Below are positions 42,110-53,896 of a DNA stretch of 64,000 nt, piece after piece. A program made the translations under genes and the position numbers. Positions within the stretch are counted from its first letter, which is position 1; every line of letters begins with the position of its first letter. Origin of the DNA: Sitta carolinensis (taxonomy: Eukaryota > Chordata > Aves > Passeriformes > Sittidae); contig CM063283.1 of assembly GCA_032173965.1 (NCBI GenBank), positions 36,247,743 to 36,311,742 of the forward strand. The letters are read 5' to 3'. Below the pieces are notes generated by a model that saw only the letters and a list, made by a program, of their open reading frames with translations, had not been told where the DNA came from and did no database searches.

Positions 42110-42420
42110 CCAAACACTATAAACCTGTAGAAAATTCAGTAAGAAAATATTTATATCAACATTCTGGCTGTATAACACAAATATTTTGTCATCATTAACA
42201 TTCCACGGCAGGTTAAAAATCAAATTGCATACAATATATTTATTTCCAAAGTGCTGAATATATTCCTTTTCAAAATATTTTCATATACATTATAATTATT
42301 AGGATGAATCACAAAATTTCTTTGCTTTTTGGGCTAGCTGGAAGTACTATATTTATTCTCTGTTGCTTACACTGGTAATCAAATTTTTGGCTGCTCTCCA
42401 GAAATGTTCATTAGCCTGAA
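42110..42420. promoter_or_regulatory. Candidate conserved non-coding element
   Basis: An AT-rich, repeat-free block of high word complexity contains several homeodomain- and forkhead-like words (ATTTATATCAAC, ATTAACATT, CAATATATTTATT, ATAATTATTAGG). The call rests only on its resemblance to vertebrate enhancer-type sequence, so confidence is low. Confidence 0.2.
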
Positions 42421-42979
42421 GAGAGCAGTGAACAGAGAGCAGAAAATTGGCATCTTGGAGTATTCCTGCTGGAAGGGTTGTTAAACACATCACTCAGCTA
42501 TGGCCAGGTATGACTATGAGCCAATTCAGAATTTATCTGGCCCTCTCAGCAGCTCTGGGCAACATCTGATGCAATCTGTAACCCAGAACTGTGCTAATAC
42601 AGCTCCTGTAACACATGAATTTGGATCTGTTCCTCACCAGTTTAGAGCAGAGCACAGCTGTTCTTTCTGCACCTAGCTGGAGGGAAGCCCCTCCAGGCCT
42701 CCTGTAGCCAGAAGAGAACTTGTCACATTTATCCCAAAGTGTGTCCTTTACCATAACTTTAAAATGCAATGATAATATGTGAAATGAAGCAGTCATAAAA
42801 TACAGTCTGGAATATTCCAGATTAGGTGTCAGGACATGTGGGTTTTGCTGTGACCCTACTGGTGGTTCTGGGCAAGACAAGCGTTATTTTGTGCTTTGGG
42901 TTCCTTGGCTCTGCACTGAGGCTAATTACACTTCACGTTTGCTCTGAGTTCTGAGATCCTCACTCTTTGGCCAGCAAAT

Positions 42980-43855
42980 TGTCTCGATTTGAACGACAGG
43001 TGTCTGCCAAGGAAGGCAGGAGCCTCCCTTGGAATGGAGAATGTAAACCCCCTCCCTCCAAATTATTATAATTTTGAAATTAAGGGGTTGTCAGGCAAAG
43101 AGGTGGGAATAGGAATAACAATTCTTTATTAGGAGAACTAAAATAAAAATGCAGTAATACAAAAATAAACCCCATTGACAGAGTCAGAATGCAACCTGAC
43201 ACCCTGTGGGTCAGGGTGTTGGTAGCAGTCTGATCAAATGGTGTCTGCAGTGCCTCTGCAGTGGCAGATGGGGTTCTGTTGGAGCAATGGTCCTGTAGAA
43301 AGGTGCAGATTTCCTCTGAAGGTCTAGTGGTGGTGTAGATGGGTCTGGTCTTCCTCTGGAAATCCAGTGGAAAAGACTGTCTTGGTGTTCTAAATCTCAG
43401 ATTTTTATCCAGGTAGGAATGCTTGGCTCTTCCCCCTGGATGAAGCATGTCCCAGTGGGATGATGTGAATTTATCAGTCATAAAATGACACTCAGTGGTC
43501 CATTAGCAGAAAGCTATCTCCCTGGACATGGATGGGTCATGGAAGAGGTAAAGAAAACTGCCCCAGCTGTTTTTTAACAGCTGCCCCATTAACAGAGGAC
43601 CACCATACCTCCACCCCTACCCCAGTTCCAACAGATGGTGATAGAATACATGCTTTTGGTCACATCTTGCACTGCAACCCAAGACACAAGTCAAGCAATG
43701 TGTTAAGTGTGAGGAAGTCCTTGGAAAGCCAACTGTGGGACACTCCCCTTTCCCACACTTGTGCCTATGATGAAGCCCCTCTCCACTCCACAGCTCTATG
43801 CCTCCCCAATGAGCTTTGTGGGATTGATTGTTACCCATAAGAGATCCAAACTGCT
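42980..43855 (-). mobile_element. Passerine-type endogenous retrovirus LTR
   Basis: From memory, the block resembles LTR sequences frequent in songbird genomes. Landmarks are a purine-rich segment with 'ggtgtctgccaaggaaggcaggagcctccctt' near 43000, 'caaattattataattttgaaattaagggg' near 43060-43086, 'tcctgtagaaaggtgcag', 'ggtctggtcttcctctgg', 'ggtaggaatgcttggctc', and 'gtcccagtgggatgatgtgaatttatcagtcat' near 43450-43485. TTTATT at 43125-43130 is AATAAA on the - strand, so the LTR is read leftward. No gag, pol or env stretch was recognised beside it, so it is likely a solo LTR, possibly with a short internal remnant at 42980-43087. Exact ends and target-site duplications could not be set. It is not a gene and encodes no protein. 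Confidence 0.72.
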
Positions 43856-43859
43856 GGCT

Positions 43860-46800
43860 GAAAAGTGGTTATTTTCCATAATCTGCCACCAATTAGTAAG
43901 AAGCTAGTTGCAGTTAGGTTTAGAATAAAAGCATCCTAAACTCTTCAGCTTAGCTTGTTATTGCTCAAACTCTGATCTGATCCAAGATGAAACTTGCCTG
44001 CTTTTCAAAACTGCTTAATATTGTGTGTTCTTAAGTTTTCTTGATTCTTTCCTATTTACCTGAAAGGTCCCAAGGCATCTAAGTTTAGTCGCCTACGTGT
44101 GGTCAGGATCATCTGTTCCTGGAAAATTACTACTACCTGTAGGTAAACAGGCATCTTAATGCTGTTGGAATTCCCTGAAAAAAGTGTCCAGGCTCACTTG
44201 TGGTACAAACTTTAGTCAGTGTAATTAGGAAGGGTCATCCTTGGTGGTTTGTATGTATGTCAGGTAGTTCCACCTTTTTGCAAGGTTTCTTCCTTCCTTT
44301 TACAAGGAGGGAGAGATTTCAGTTTTAATCGTGCAAGAAGATTTAGGCTTATTGAGTAAGCTTCTGAGGCTCGCAGACAATGAGATACTCTTTCTGAGGT
44401 CAGTATCTGGTTTTCTACTTTCGCACTGAAGCCAGGTCATTACAAAATCAGGCATCCAGGAATTTTGGAGCTGTGAAAGCAGTTATGCCAAAGCCTACTT
44501 CTAATCTAGAGACTCAATTGCTCAGCTGAAGACACCAGAAATTTGTTCTTGAAGTTTCTTAGGAGCTACTATTCCTTTCCAAGCAAACTGTTCTTTGCCC
44601 AGTATCTTTTGTGACAAGCAGATCCATCTGAGGGACTTGGAGAGGAGCTCTGACTCTGCAGCACATATGTTGCTTGTAAACATAGAGAGAGCTTTTCTTA
44701 AGAAAAGAGTCTGCACAAACACTCTGAGTACGGCTATCTGAGTTCACCACAACTGATGCTGTCATTGTGCTGCTGCTGCTCTTTCTCCGCAGAGTTCTAG
44801 GAAAAGAATTGGAGCAGCAAGAAACTGTCATAATCTATAAAGATGGCAGAGAAGCCCTGAAGGATACATGCACAAGAGTAATAAATTTCAGATGACTATC
44901 AGTTATCTGCATATGTTGTATCCTGATTAAGGATTATGTGGGTCAAGACCACAGGGCCATATAAGCTGATTCAAGGTCAAGTCTTCTTTAGTAGCTCAGT
45001 ATTGGCAGTCCCTGAACAAGGATATGTTGCATTTAGGTATGGCTCGTGCAGAAGCATCATAGCCTCTTCAGTGTGTCCTATAACCCAGACTCACAAAACT
45101 TGCCAAACATGTACTAATTCAGGGCAAAACCAGCTCAGCTGCCCCTGCTTCATATTCCTGAGATCCAAACAAGTAAAAAATATGACTCATGCTACACCAC
45201 CAGCTCACGCCTAGCAGGGTTTATTAGCCTTGCCTGACCCGAGTTACCTTTGTATAGTCATTCTGTAGCCAGTAAAATAATCTCTCCTGGTCCTCAGGGT
45301 GCTGGAAAACATGGATACAGAGGCACCAGAGAGGATTCTCTGGCTGGTTTTTCAGTTGTATAAGTGCTCTGGCTAGTGTTTCTATATTCTGATGAGGACG
45401 AGACAGTTGAGTTTGGCTGGACATTAATACCATGTATTTAGGCACAGTGCTATCCAAGTTCTCCTTTCATCCTCAGCAGCTCAGATAATAAGGAGGTGCC
45501 GGTACATTTCTTACAAAATCACGTTTGAGATAATCTACAGGTTTATGTTCCTATGGCTGTTATACATCAGTTGAAAATACTAACTGTAACTTAAAGAGCA
45601 ACTGCTCCCAGGGCAGGCTTAGACTTGACACTTCTCACCAGAGGGAACCAGTTGTGGAGGGTCTTTGTCTGGAGTGCCCCAGTTCTGGATTTCTGACAGC
45701 AAGGAAAATTACTAGGTCCTCAGAGTCATTTAAAAGCAGACTGGGAAAAAAATACCTCTTAGTTTGCACAGTCTCACAGTTGGAAAGCCCTCAGCTTTCT
45801 TCAGGGCAATTTTCTTTCTTTCTTTTCTTCTTTTCATGTACATTTCTTTGAAGTGTTTTGCATGAAAGTGTTATTGTACATTTTGGGAAGTTGTATTGTC
45901 CCTGTGTATTTTCTTTCAGTGTAACTATAAATTTCTATCCAAATATGCTCAGAAGTTGTTTGCTGTCAGAACATGAAATCAACTAGTAGATAAGGATACA
46001 TAAAGGTGGTTATTTCCATAGACAAATCAAAGGTACAAAACAAATGAACAACATTCTTTGAGTCTTAAACACAAGCAGAGCTATATGGGTGGCAGCATAG
46101 GTGGTTTTGGCTTTTAAAGTGTTTCCTTAAGCATAAGTTTGAGTTTTGATGTCCCCAAAATTAATTTGCATCTGACTATTGAAGTTCTTATCTTTTTTTC
46201 ATAAGAGTTTGCTAATGAAACTGCTTGCCATATCTCAAATTGTGACAGATCATTAATTTTACTTGCCTAAAATTTAGACAGGTAGCATAAAGTATGTAAT
46301 TTACCTAATTTGATACTTCTCTTTGAGGAACAGAAGCAGATTCCAAAAGTTGTCATCTCATACCTTAAATATATGATATCACATATTCCATATCAGTCTT
46401 AAAATTCTAAGAATTGAAAGCCCTGACCTGGTGAATAAAGCAAGACTGGAGACCAAAAAGCTTGGATTAAGAGCATGGCCTTCAGATGGCTAAAATTAAT
46501 TACATTAAATCCTCTCCAAAAAACACAGATGTCTAACTGAAACTAAATTTATGCTAGTAAGAAATTCACCACAACAGGACAAATCAGTGCTTAACAGCAA
46601 AGGCATTGCAGCTATGCTTACTTCAGGCAGTGCTCTGGACTGAACACCCCTGCAAGTCTCATGGTTCAAAGCTGTGTGAAGGCCAGTCATTGGGTTTAGC
46701 CTTTACACCCTGCTTTGGGAGCAGAGACCATCGGGGTGCAGCTGGAGCAAACTCTCTGGGTTAGTTTCCCTTGGAAGGAATCTCATTGCTCTCCCTCCAA

Positions 46801-49800
46801 AACTGCTTTTTAATGGTGCCAACACAACGGGCTACCATAAGAAACCAAGATGCTTGAGTACAACCTCAGTTTTTTATTAATGTCTGGTAACAGAGAGTGC
46901 TGTTGGCCATTAAATCTCAGTGAAATCAATGAGATTTACCAGGGACTGAAATGTTTCCATGGGCAGATCACTATCCCAGCTGCAAACCACTAGAAACATA
47001 TTGATAAGGAATATATGATTATAACCATATTGATAAAGGTTTTATACCAAAATGAGTCTTTAGGCAAGATGTTGATCTAAATAAGAACTTACAAGCAGAT
47101 CACAGGACAATATGTTAACCAATTTAAGCCAACAAGGTGAGGACAGGCCAAAATCTTCAATTTTTTTCAGTACTGATTTTCTACATACTTGTTTATACTT
47201 AAAAAGAAATTTCCCCAATCATTTGTAAAATGCAGGTGTTGATAAGCTGCCACTGCAATAGTTTTTCACTGCAGCAATTCCCAGAATCACAGAATATGTA
47301 AGGTTCCCTCCCACCTCACAATTTCTGAAAGATGGTGAGTTTCTAAAACTGCAGCAACAAAGACCAGAAGAAATAATTTACCTCATTTCAAAATGAAAGT
47401 AGAGACTTTTGGGGCTGATTCATCCTGAGATCTGGAGTTCCTTTTGGACATGACACTGTTCAATTCAGTATCAGGATTTTAATGTCTTGCAGTTGCAGTT
47501 ACCATCTGTTATCAGGTTTTCTTCTGCACATCTGTTCTATGTGATAAATCAGTTGCTTTATAGCCAACATCCATGTTACATGAATAGAGTCCTGCTGTTA
47601 CTTTGACTTGGTATTCCACTAGTTAACAGACTGAATAAAAAGGGTAAACAGTGCATGAATTAAATACTGAGAAGACAGAAGAGAAATATTTGTCTCCTGC
47701 CAGCAGCAAAAGAATCCATCTGGGAGGAGCTCAGAGTGGTATGATAGAGGCATGACCTGTATATAAAGGAAACTCCATAGAAAATTTTATTATGTCAAAT
47801 TTACTAGCGGTTTGGCTGACTACACTGGTAGAATAATTGGGGAATGCACACTGAATAGTATTCAATGAGCTTTTGGCTCATGTTGTGTTTTTCAAGCTAT
47901 CCAAAAGTTATTAGAAAAATTAAAGATAAGTGATTTAACCAACAGTATTTCATGAAGGGTTGAGAAATAATGGGGACATACGGGGAAACACTGTCCCACT
48001 CTAACTTCAGGCCAAGTGTGTGAGATCTGTGAAAATTTTTCAAACGAAGTGTATGTACCTCATCACATAGTAAATGTGCAAAAGACTAATTTTCTAACTT
48101 TTATTTTCATAGTTAGTTCTAACTATGCCGAATTTTCCTTACCAATACAAGATTTCTGGCTTCTGTTAATGAAGCCATAAAATATTTGTACATTTCATTT
48201 TGGATTTCAAAATGCATTTTTGATTAACATTCTAAAAGTATACAGTTTCAGTGACCTTCCTGCACTGAAATCACTTACTGTTCTTTTGTCAGAGGCGAGT
48301 GGAACACTTTTAAAATTTGCATTTTGTTTTGCATGCTGATAGGCTGTTGTGCAAAATATCCTCAGGGCTAATTTCTTAATTATTAAATTAATAGAAGAAC
48401 ATTATTTAAAGTCAGGCAGAACATGTTAGTGCATATTTAAACTGTGGTCAATATTTTGGATCATGTTCTCAACTACTCTAAGGTATGGAGGGTATGCAAA
48501 TATATCTATGTTTTCTTCACGGAGCCTAGACCTCTATATTCTTCAGCAGTTCTGAGTCACCAGGCACATAATCCTGTTCTTCTCTCCGAAGAATTGTGAT
48601 CCAGACTATCAGATATGTCTTGGACACTGAAATACGTGAAATAAGCAAAGATTCTGCTGAATAATTGAGCCGATAAGAGCAAGGAATGTTTTGAGAAGAA
48701 AATGCTCACAGTTTGAATTACAATCATAACAGTTACTGCGAGCTGGTCTTAAAGCAGATAGATTGAACTTAAATCAATCAGTATGTTTTTTCCAGATGGC
48801 CATAAGTATGTGTTCTATAATCTGTGTTTCTAGGAGTGCTTGTTTCTTAACTCCTGAGGTAAGAGTAAGTTAAGGCATAACACTGAAATCAGTTTAAAGA
48901 ATACCACAAACTCTATAGCATATTTTCTTTCCAATACATAAATAAGAGATGACTGTGAGATTGTGACAACCTGCTTTTCTCTGTTGCTCTCACAAGGACA
49001 TGTACTGAATACTATGCGGCCAGCACCTTCATTACTTCTTCATACACAGAAAAGCCACGAGTCCCTCAGGTCTGAAGTCAATCAGTGTTGCTCCAGACTT
49101 TTGACTTTGTGTCTTGGATGTCAGATAAGAAAGCCAAAAGTGATAAGAGTTTTGGCAGAGGCCTTGGACTTCAGGGATCTCTGATTGCCCTCAGTCTGTA
49201 AATCAGAGTAAATCAGTCTGTGCCACTGGTGGATTTCTCTGATCTCTAGTTCCAGACTTGGTCAATTTAGAAAGTCCCTTGAGATCCCATGAAACCTCTT
49301 TCCTTGGAAACAAGCTCATCTAGAGGCCAACTGGGCACCTAGCTTCACTTTCTACCTGGGCAGTGTGCTTCACTTTAGTCCTTCCATCTCTAAAAATTTG
49401 GTGATGCTCAGCTGGCCTCAGAGTATTGCTCAAGCCCAGTCTGCCTTCATTGTCTCCCCACACAGCAGATTGCTCCAGAGGGTGGATCTCAGCCGCAAAC
49501 TTAAGGATCAGGCCCCAGCCAAAGCAGGCAGACAGCAGCCCAGACCTGGCAAAATGCACGTCCCTCTCAGCAACTTCTATTAAGCACCCTTAGGAGGGAG
49601 CAGATCTGGAGGGAGCTGCAGTTGTATAACACCAGTATTAGCAGCAGGATCAGAAATGTCCTAATTCCTGGAGTAATTTGGGGTTGTATAATGCAGCGAA
49701 TGGGCTTTGCTTTAGCAAATGCTCTGGAGCAGGAAGGAGGCACTTGGGGAAACAGGATGAAATACACTGTGACTCGAATGGATGCAGTGGATTAAATGGG

Positions 49801-51215
49801 ATTTTAAAACAACACTAGCATGAGTTGTAACAGCAGCAGAGCCTACCAGAAGGTGCTGCTTCTTCTTTTCTATGGAAAAAAAGAAATAGAGCAAAACTGC
49901 ACCACAAAGTTACAGGATAATGGGAATATTCAAAACACTGAGAACATGGCATTCGAGGTTTACAAAGTCTGCAAACTCCTCTTTAACAAACCTGAGCCTT
50001 TCAGCCACTACCACTAAGTGCCTTATCCCCAATGACTTCCCCACTAAATTAGAGTACCGTTTAACATTTTATTATTTTGTATCTCAATAAGTGAAGCTAT
50101 TGTCTTTATGCCCCACTTTCTAGGGGAAACAATAGACTCAAAAATCAGGGAAGGAAAGAAAATGGTACAAAGGAAAGCTTGAAAAGAAGCCTTTATTCCA
50201 ATATGAATTAAGAACACCTCCCAGTGTGCCCTCAAAACACTAAGAAAAAAATTAAACTAGCTTATCCTCAATATGACAGAAGCTCTTCTAGGAACAGTTT
50301 AGATCAGACCATCAGAGTCTTCTGCAAATTCCTCTCTCACCACTTGCTGTACAAGAAGGGTAAGATAGGTCTGCTCCTCACACAGGTTTTTGTGTAGGGA
50401 CCTAGAGCAAGGTGGGAAGAATCTGCAGCTGGATGATTATGTGTTTGCCCGGGTGAACCCTATGCAATTTGCCTCTGAGGACTACAACACAAAAAGCAGT
50501 GGAGCAGGTCAAGACGTAGCTGAAACTGTAGCTACAACTCTCCAGAGAGCTCTTTATGTTTTTCTTATTTGGCAATAAATGTGTGGGAACAATTTGCTTT
50601 CTTTCTCCCTCTACAGTTCCACCTTTTGATTTTGTTTTCTTCAAAGCACTGTCAAAAGACATTCCTTCAGGACAGATCTGCACCACAAGGCACCACTATG
50701 GGTGGAAAAATTATAACATCTACATGAAATTAAAAATCTGGTTTGAAAGCAGCCTACAGTCGGATTTCAAACTCAGCTTGCTGAATCTTTGCAAAATACA
50801 TCCTGGGAGTTTTAATTTATACTGAAAGGCTCAATTTTATTTTTTCTTGTTTGGGGTTTTTTTTAAAGATCTCTAAGAAATATCTAAAACGTTAATTTAT
50901 CTACTGGGCTGCATAAACTCCACATACAGCACTTAAGAGGGAAACTTCACTGCAAGATTCATGCAATATAACTGATATTGTTTCCTTCCTCTAAGTTACT
51001 ATGGAAAATCTTCATAAGTGAGAAAATTCTTCCTTAGACCACCACATTCTGAAACCCAGTATTAGAGAAATGCAAAGGCTGTGAATGGAAACAAGACTTG
51101 TTTGCTGTATTTAATGTCCTGCATCATGTGGCTACTCACATGCATTTGTGAAAGAGTATTTGTGTGCACAGAAATAGCACCACAAGGAATCTTGGCAGTG
51201 CTCTTGAAGTTTTTT
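43860..51215. other. Gene desert, no gene recognised
   Basis: About 7.4 kb shows no supported coding exon. A short possible CR1 terminus fragment at about 47283-47340 is too small to call. An AT-rich block at 48100-48460 is described as a candidate conserved element. A 62-codon frame at 50390-50578 is described in the findings. Other frames are short and overlap on both strands. Confidence 0.55.
48100..48460. promoter_or_regulatory. Candidate conserved non-coding element with octamer site
   Basis: A repeat-free AT-rich block contains a perfect POU octamer ATTTGCAT at 48315-48322, a second TTTTGCATG word 8 bases later, and homeodomain core TAATTA at 48377-48382 within TTAATTATTAAATTAAT. Clusters of POU and homeodomain sites are typical of developmental enhancers in gene deserts. 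Conservation itself cannot be seen from one sequence. Confidence 0.25.
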
Positions 51216-51219
51216 AAGC

Positions 51220-51245
<26 letters not shown>
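51220..51245. repeat. (TA)n microsatellite
   Basis: About 13 perfect TA units followed by a short CA/CATA-rich segment (GCACACAGACATACATATAT). It probably varies in length and may form a cruciform. Confidence 0.95.
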
Positions 51246-51253
<8 letters not shown>

Positions 51254-51980
51254 ACATACATATATTTGTTTCTTGCTTCTTTAAATTGCTGCCAAGTTGA
51301 ACTAGGAATGACTTTTGTCCACTTTCCCTCTTTTCTACTCTTTCTGAGTATATTATTACCTCATCTGGTTTATTATTGTACCTTGTGTTCTTTTCCTTCT
51401 TCATTACAGTCTGTAAAAAGCTTATGGGCTTATTGTTAATTTTCTCTCTCTCTTTTATTTTTTTTCCCCAGTCTTAATTGTATATCTCTGAAAATGTGTT
51501 TCTGAGGTTTTAGCTTTGGCTGCGAGCACAGTAGTTATATTTATGGGTCTGCCATCAGTTTGCTACAGTTCAAGTAATTTTCTGCTTTTTGCTTGTTATG
51601 TTTTTGCCTGGACTTGATATACTTTATGAGTTTTTCTGCAACATTGGCTTGTATATCTGGCATAGATAATATTTTGCCTTGGTCCTAATATCCTATCAGA
51701 GACCCAAAGAGTAATAATTTTTTCTTCCTGTGTAATGTTGGGAGATTATTTTTTTAAATGAGCTGGAAAGCTTTATTAGTTTACCAGAAATGAAAGCTTG
51801 TAATGAATCCACATGGAATTCTTTAATCATATCTTTGCTATTTTTTAACTGTACCTTCAAGTGGAATGTGTTTATATTTGCAGAGGAAAAAAAAGTTCAC
51901 TTGTTTAGCATTTCAGCATTATGCAGGAATTTTCAGTGCATGAGGTTGCTCATCATTTTTTCCTAAGTACAAAGAGTACT

Positions 51981-52010
51981 CAGGAGGAGAGAGAGGAGAG
52001 AGGTGAGAGG
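51981..52010. repeat. GA-rich low-complexity tract
   Basis: A purine-only stretch of GGAGA and GAGAG units, apart from one T, in otherwise unique sequence. Confidence 0.8.
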
Positions 52011-53539
52011 TGTTTTTCCAGCCTGAGAAAGGTGAAAGAGCTGCTCCTCTTTGCCATCAGAGATTAAACTTCTGGCAGGCCAATTTGTGTTCTGTCATGT
52101 AGAGCTGGGTTGTGATGTTACAGATGACACAAACAGCTTAATATTGTACTGAGGGTTTTGGCGAGTAGTTCTGATTTATTAAACTTTCTTTCTGTGACAA
52201 AATTCCAAGGGAATCTTTGGGCTAGAAGATCTTTATCTCCAAAAATTAGTTGATATCCATACATTTATAGAGTGTTTTGACATGCACAGCATTTCAAACA
52301 AATGAACTTAATAGAAAACCACATTTATCCATATTTGTTTGTACCTGAGAGATCTCTTATGGAGACTTTATGAAGTCAAAGGTAAACTGAGCCCAGCCAT
52401 GCTTGGAGCTGCAACTGAGACTGAGCTGACTGTAGCCCAGGATGGTCTGAGTGGTGGGTACCAGGCTGTAGGGTCTGCTGGGTGAATCTGCTCTCTACAG
52501 ATGGGGTGTAGGCACTCTCAGGGGAGAATGCTCATCACCTACTGCTGTGCTGCTTCTTCTACATGCCCTCCAGGAAAGCTTGCTGACTGCACAGCCCTTA
52601 CTAGAGGCAGGTGTTTTTGAAGACTATAAAGATACTCAATGCAGTGTGAAGGAAGAAGTATCTTCGAGACTGTGTGGAAAAGCAGCTTAAAGTGGCACAA
52701 CATAATGATAAGGGAAAAGGTCCTCTGAGGAGCCAGGGAAATTTCAGTTGTAAATGTTAGGCATCGTTATTTAAATACTGGATCCCAACAGATGGCAAAT
52801 CTGGATACAGGAAGGTGAGCAATAGGCCTGGAGTTTTTCAGCTGATAACTGCCTTTCATAACAAAGCATTAACGACTTAGCAAAAGAGCTGGGGGCTGTC
52901 TGGTTAAAAAATCTAGGCTAAACAACCTGAATCCTGCCACTTTCTGATGTGCAGAGGAGGTTCCCCTTCTCCCACACTGCTTTCAGCTGCCTTGCAATTG
53001 CTTAACATAGCAGTAGCATTAGAGGATCATATTGTTATGAATTTTTATGCTTACTCTAACACATAAGATACATTTATTTTTGAAAACCACATAAAGCTTT
53101 CTTTTAAGAGTCCTACTGATTTCCAGATTGCTCAGATTGCTTTCTTAGATTATGGAGAGATTGCTGTGTCTCTTTAGTATGTCAACTGTTTTTTCCCCAA
53201 TTGTTATATGGCACTCACATGTTTGCCTTTCATTTGTTCTGAATTTGTTCCTTCCTAATGCAATCATACCTATGCTGCTTCTTTTTGCAATTTTCTTTTT
53301 ACAATTTAAATGGGACAATTTTCCTGTCATTCTCTTTGTTTCTACAAAACATTTCTACAAATAATCATAAACTAAGTAAAAAAAAAAACCACAACAACAA
53401 ACTGTTAAGAATGAAGTGGGATCAAATCAGAGAGAAAAAGCAGCAGCAGCTCACTGATAACTTTTATGTATTCTTCTGTTTACCCATGCTTCAGACATCT
53501 TCTCAGAAAGGCTCGGTGTAGAAAGCATGCAACTGGTAG

Positions 53540-53580
53540 TAAAGAGAAAGGAGAGAGAGAGGGAAGGAGAGAGGGAGGGT
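53540..53580. repeat. GA/GGA-rich purine tract
   Basis: About 40 purines in AGAGAGAG and GGGAGGG words lie directly upstream of the CpG-rich patch at 53583. GA tracts like this are common just upstream of vertebrate promoters, but also occur as plain microsatellites. Confidence 0.85.
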
Positions 53581-53582
53581 GG

Positions 53583-53896
53583 CGTGGAACGGAAATAGCG
53601 GATACGCCATGGAGAGCAAGCCAAATGCCAAGGGCACCCTGCACCTGAACGGACGCCAGAAGACAATGCCAGCAGTTCACAGAGCTTCTGACGGTCTGTG
53701 GTTTGCTTCTGGGGGAGAGCTCTGGTGCCTTTTTGTGTGTGGGAGGAAACAATAAAAAACACCATCAGAGAGCGCCTGCAGGTGAGTGAGGGCTTCTCAT
53801 GATGGAGGTAAGCTGTGAGGCTCTGCTCCACTCCGGGCAGAGCCGAGGCTTTAACCTTACAGCCCAGCCAAGGGCTGCAAGCTTTTGCAGCGTCGG
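53583..53896 (+). promoter_or_regulatory. CpG-rich patch with splice donor; possible lncRNA promoter and first exon
   Basis: Twelve CpG dinucleotides lie in about 314 bases, for example at 53583, 53590, 53599, 53605, 53650, 53653, 53773 and 53891. The surrounding desert is nearly CpG-free for hundreds of bases at a time. A strong splice donor, GCCTGCAG/GTGAGTGAG, sits at 53781/53782. With the GA tract just upstream, this is the arrangement of a small CpG-type promoter with a first exon on the + strand. No conserved ORF is present, so any transcript would be non-coding. It could also be a GC-rich relic of an unrecognised repeat. Confidence 0.35.

Larger units (their letters stand above)
38240..42975. 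other. Gene desert, no gene recognised
   Basis: No supported gene, RNA or transposon was found. A decayed (ATTT)n repeat lies at 39388-39423. The 133-codon frame at 38220-38621 overlaps the CR1 edge and shows no domain. An AT-rich block at 42110-42420 is noted separately as a possible conserved element. Confidence 0.6.

Noticed and set aside
43080..43840. Open frames of 133, 102 and 73 codons on both strands
   Set aside because: All lie inside the LTR-like block and overlap each other. They are by-products of the repeat, not genes.
47283..47340. Short match to the inverted CR1 terminus ('ccagaatcacagaat')
   Set aside because: Only about 15 bases match clearly, and the following sequence does not continue as CR1. 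It is too short to call.
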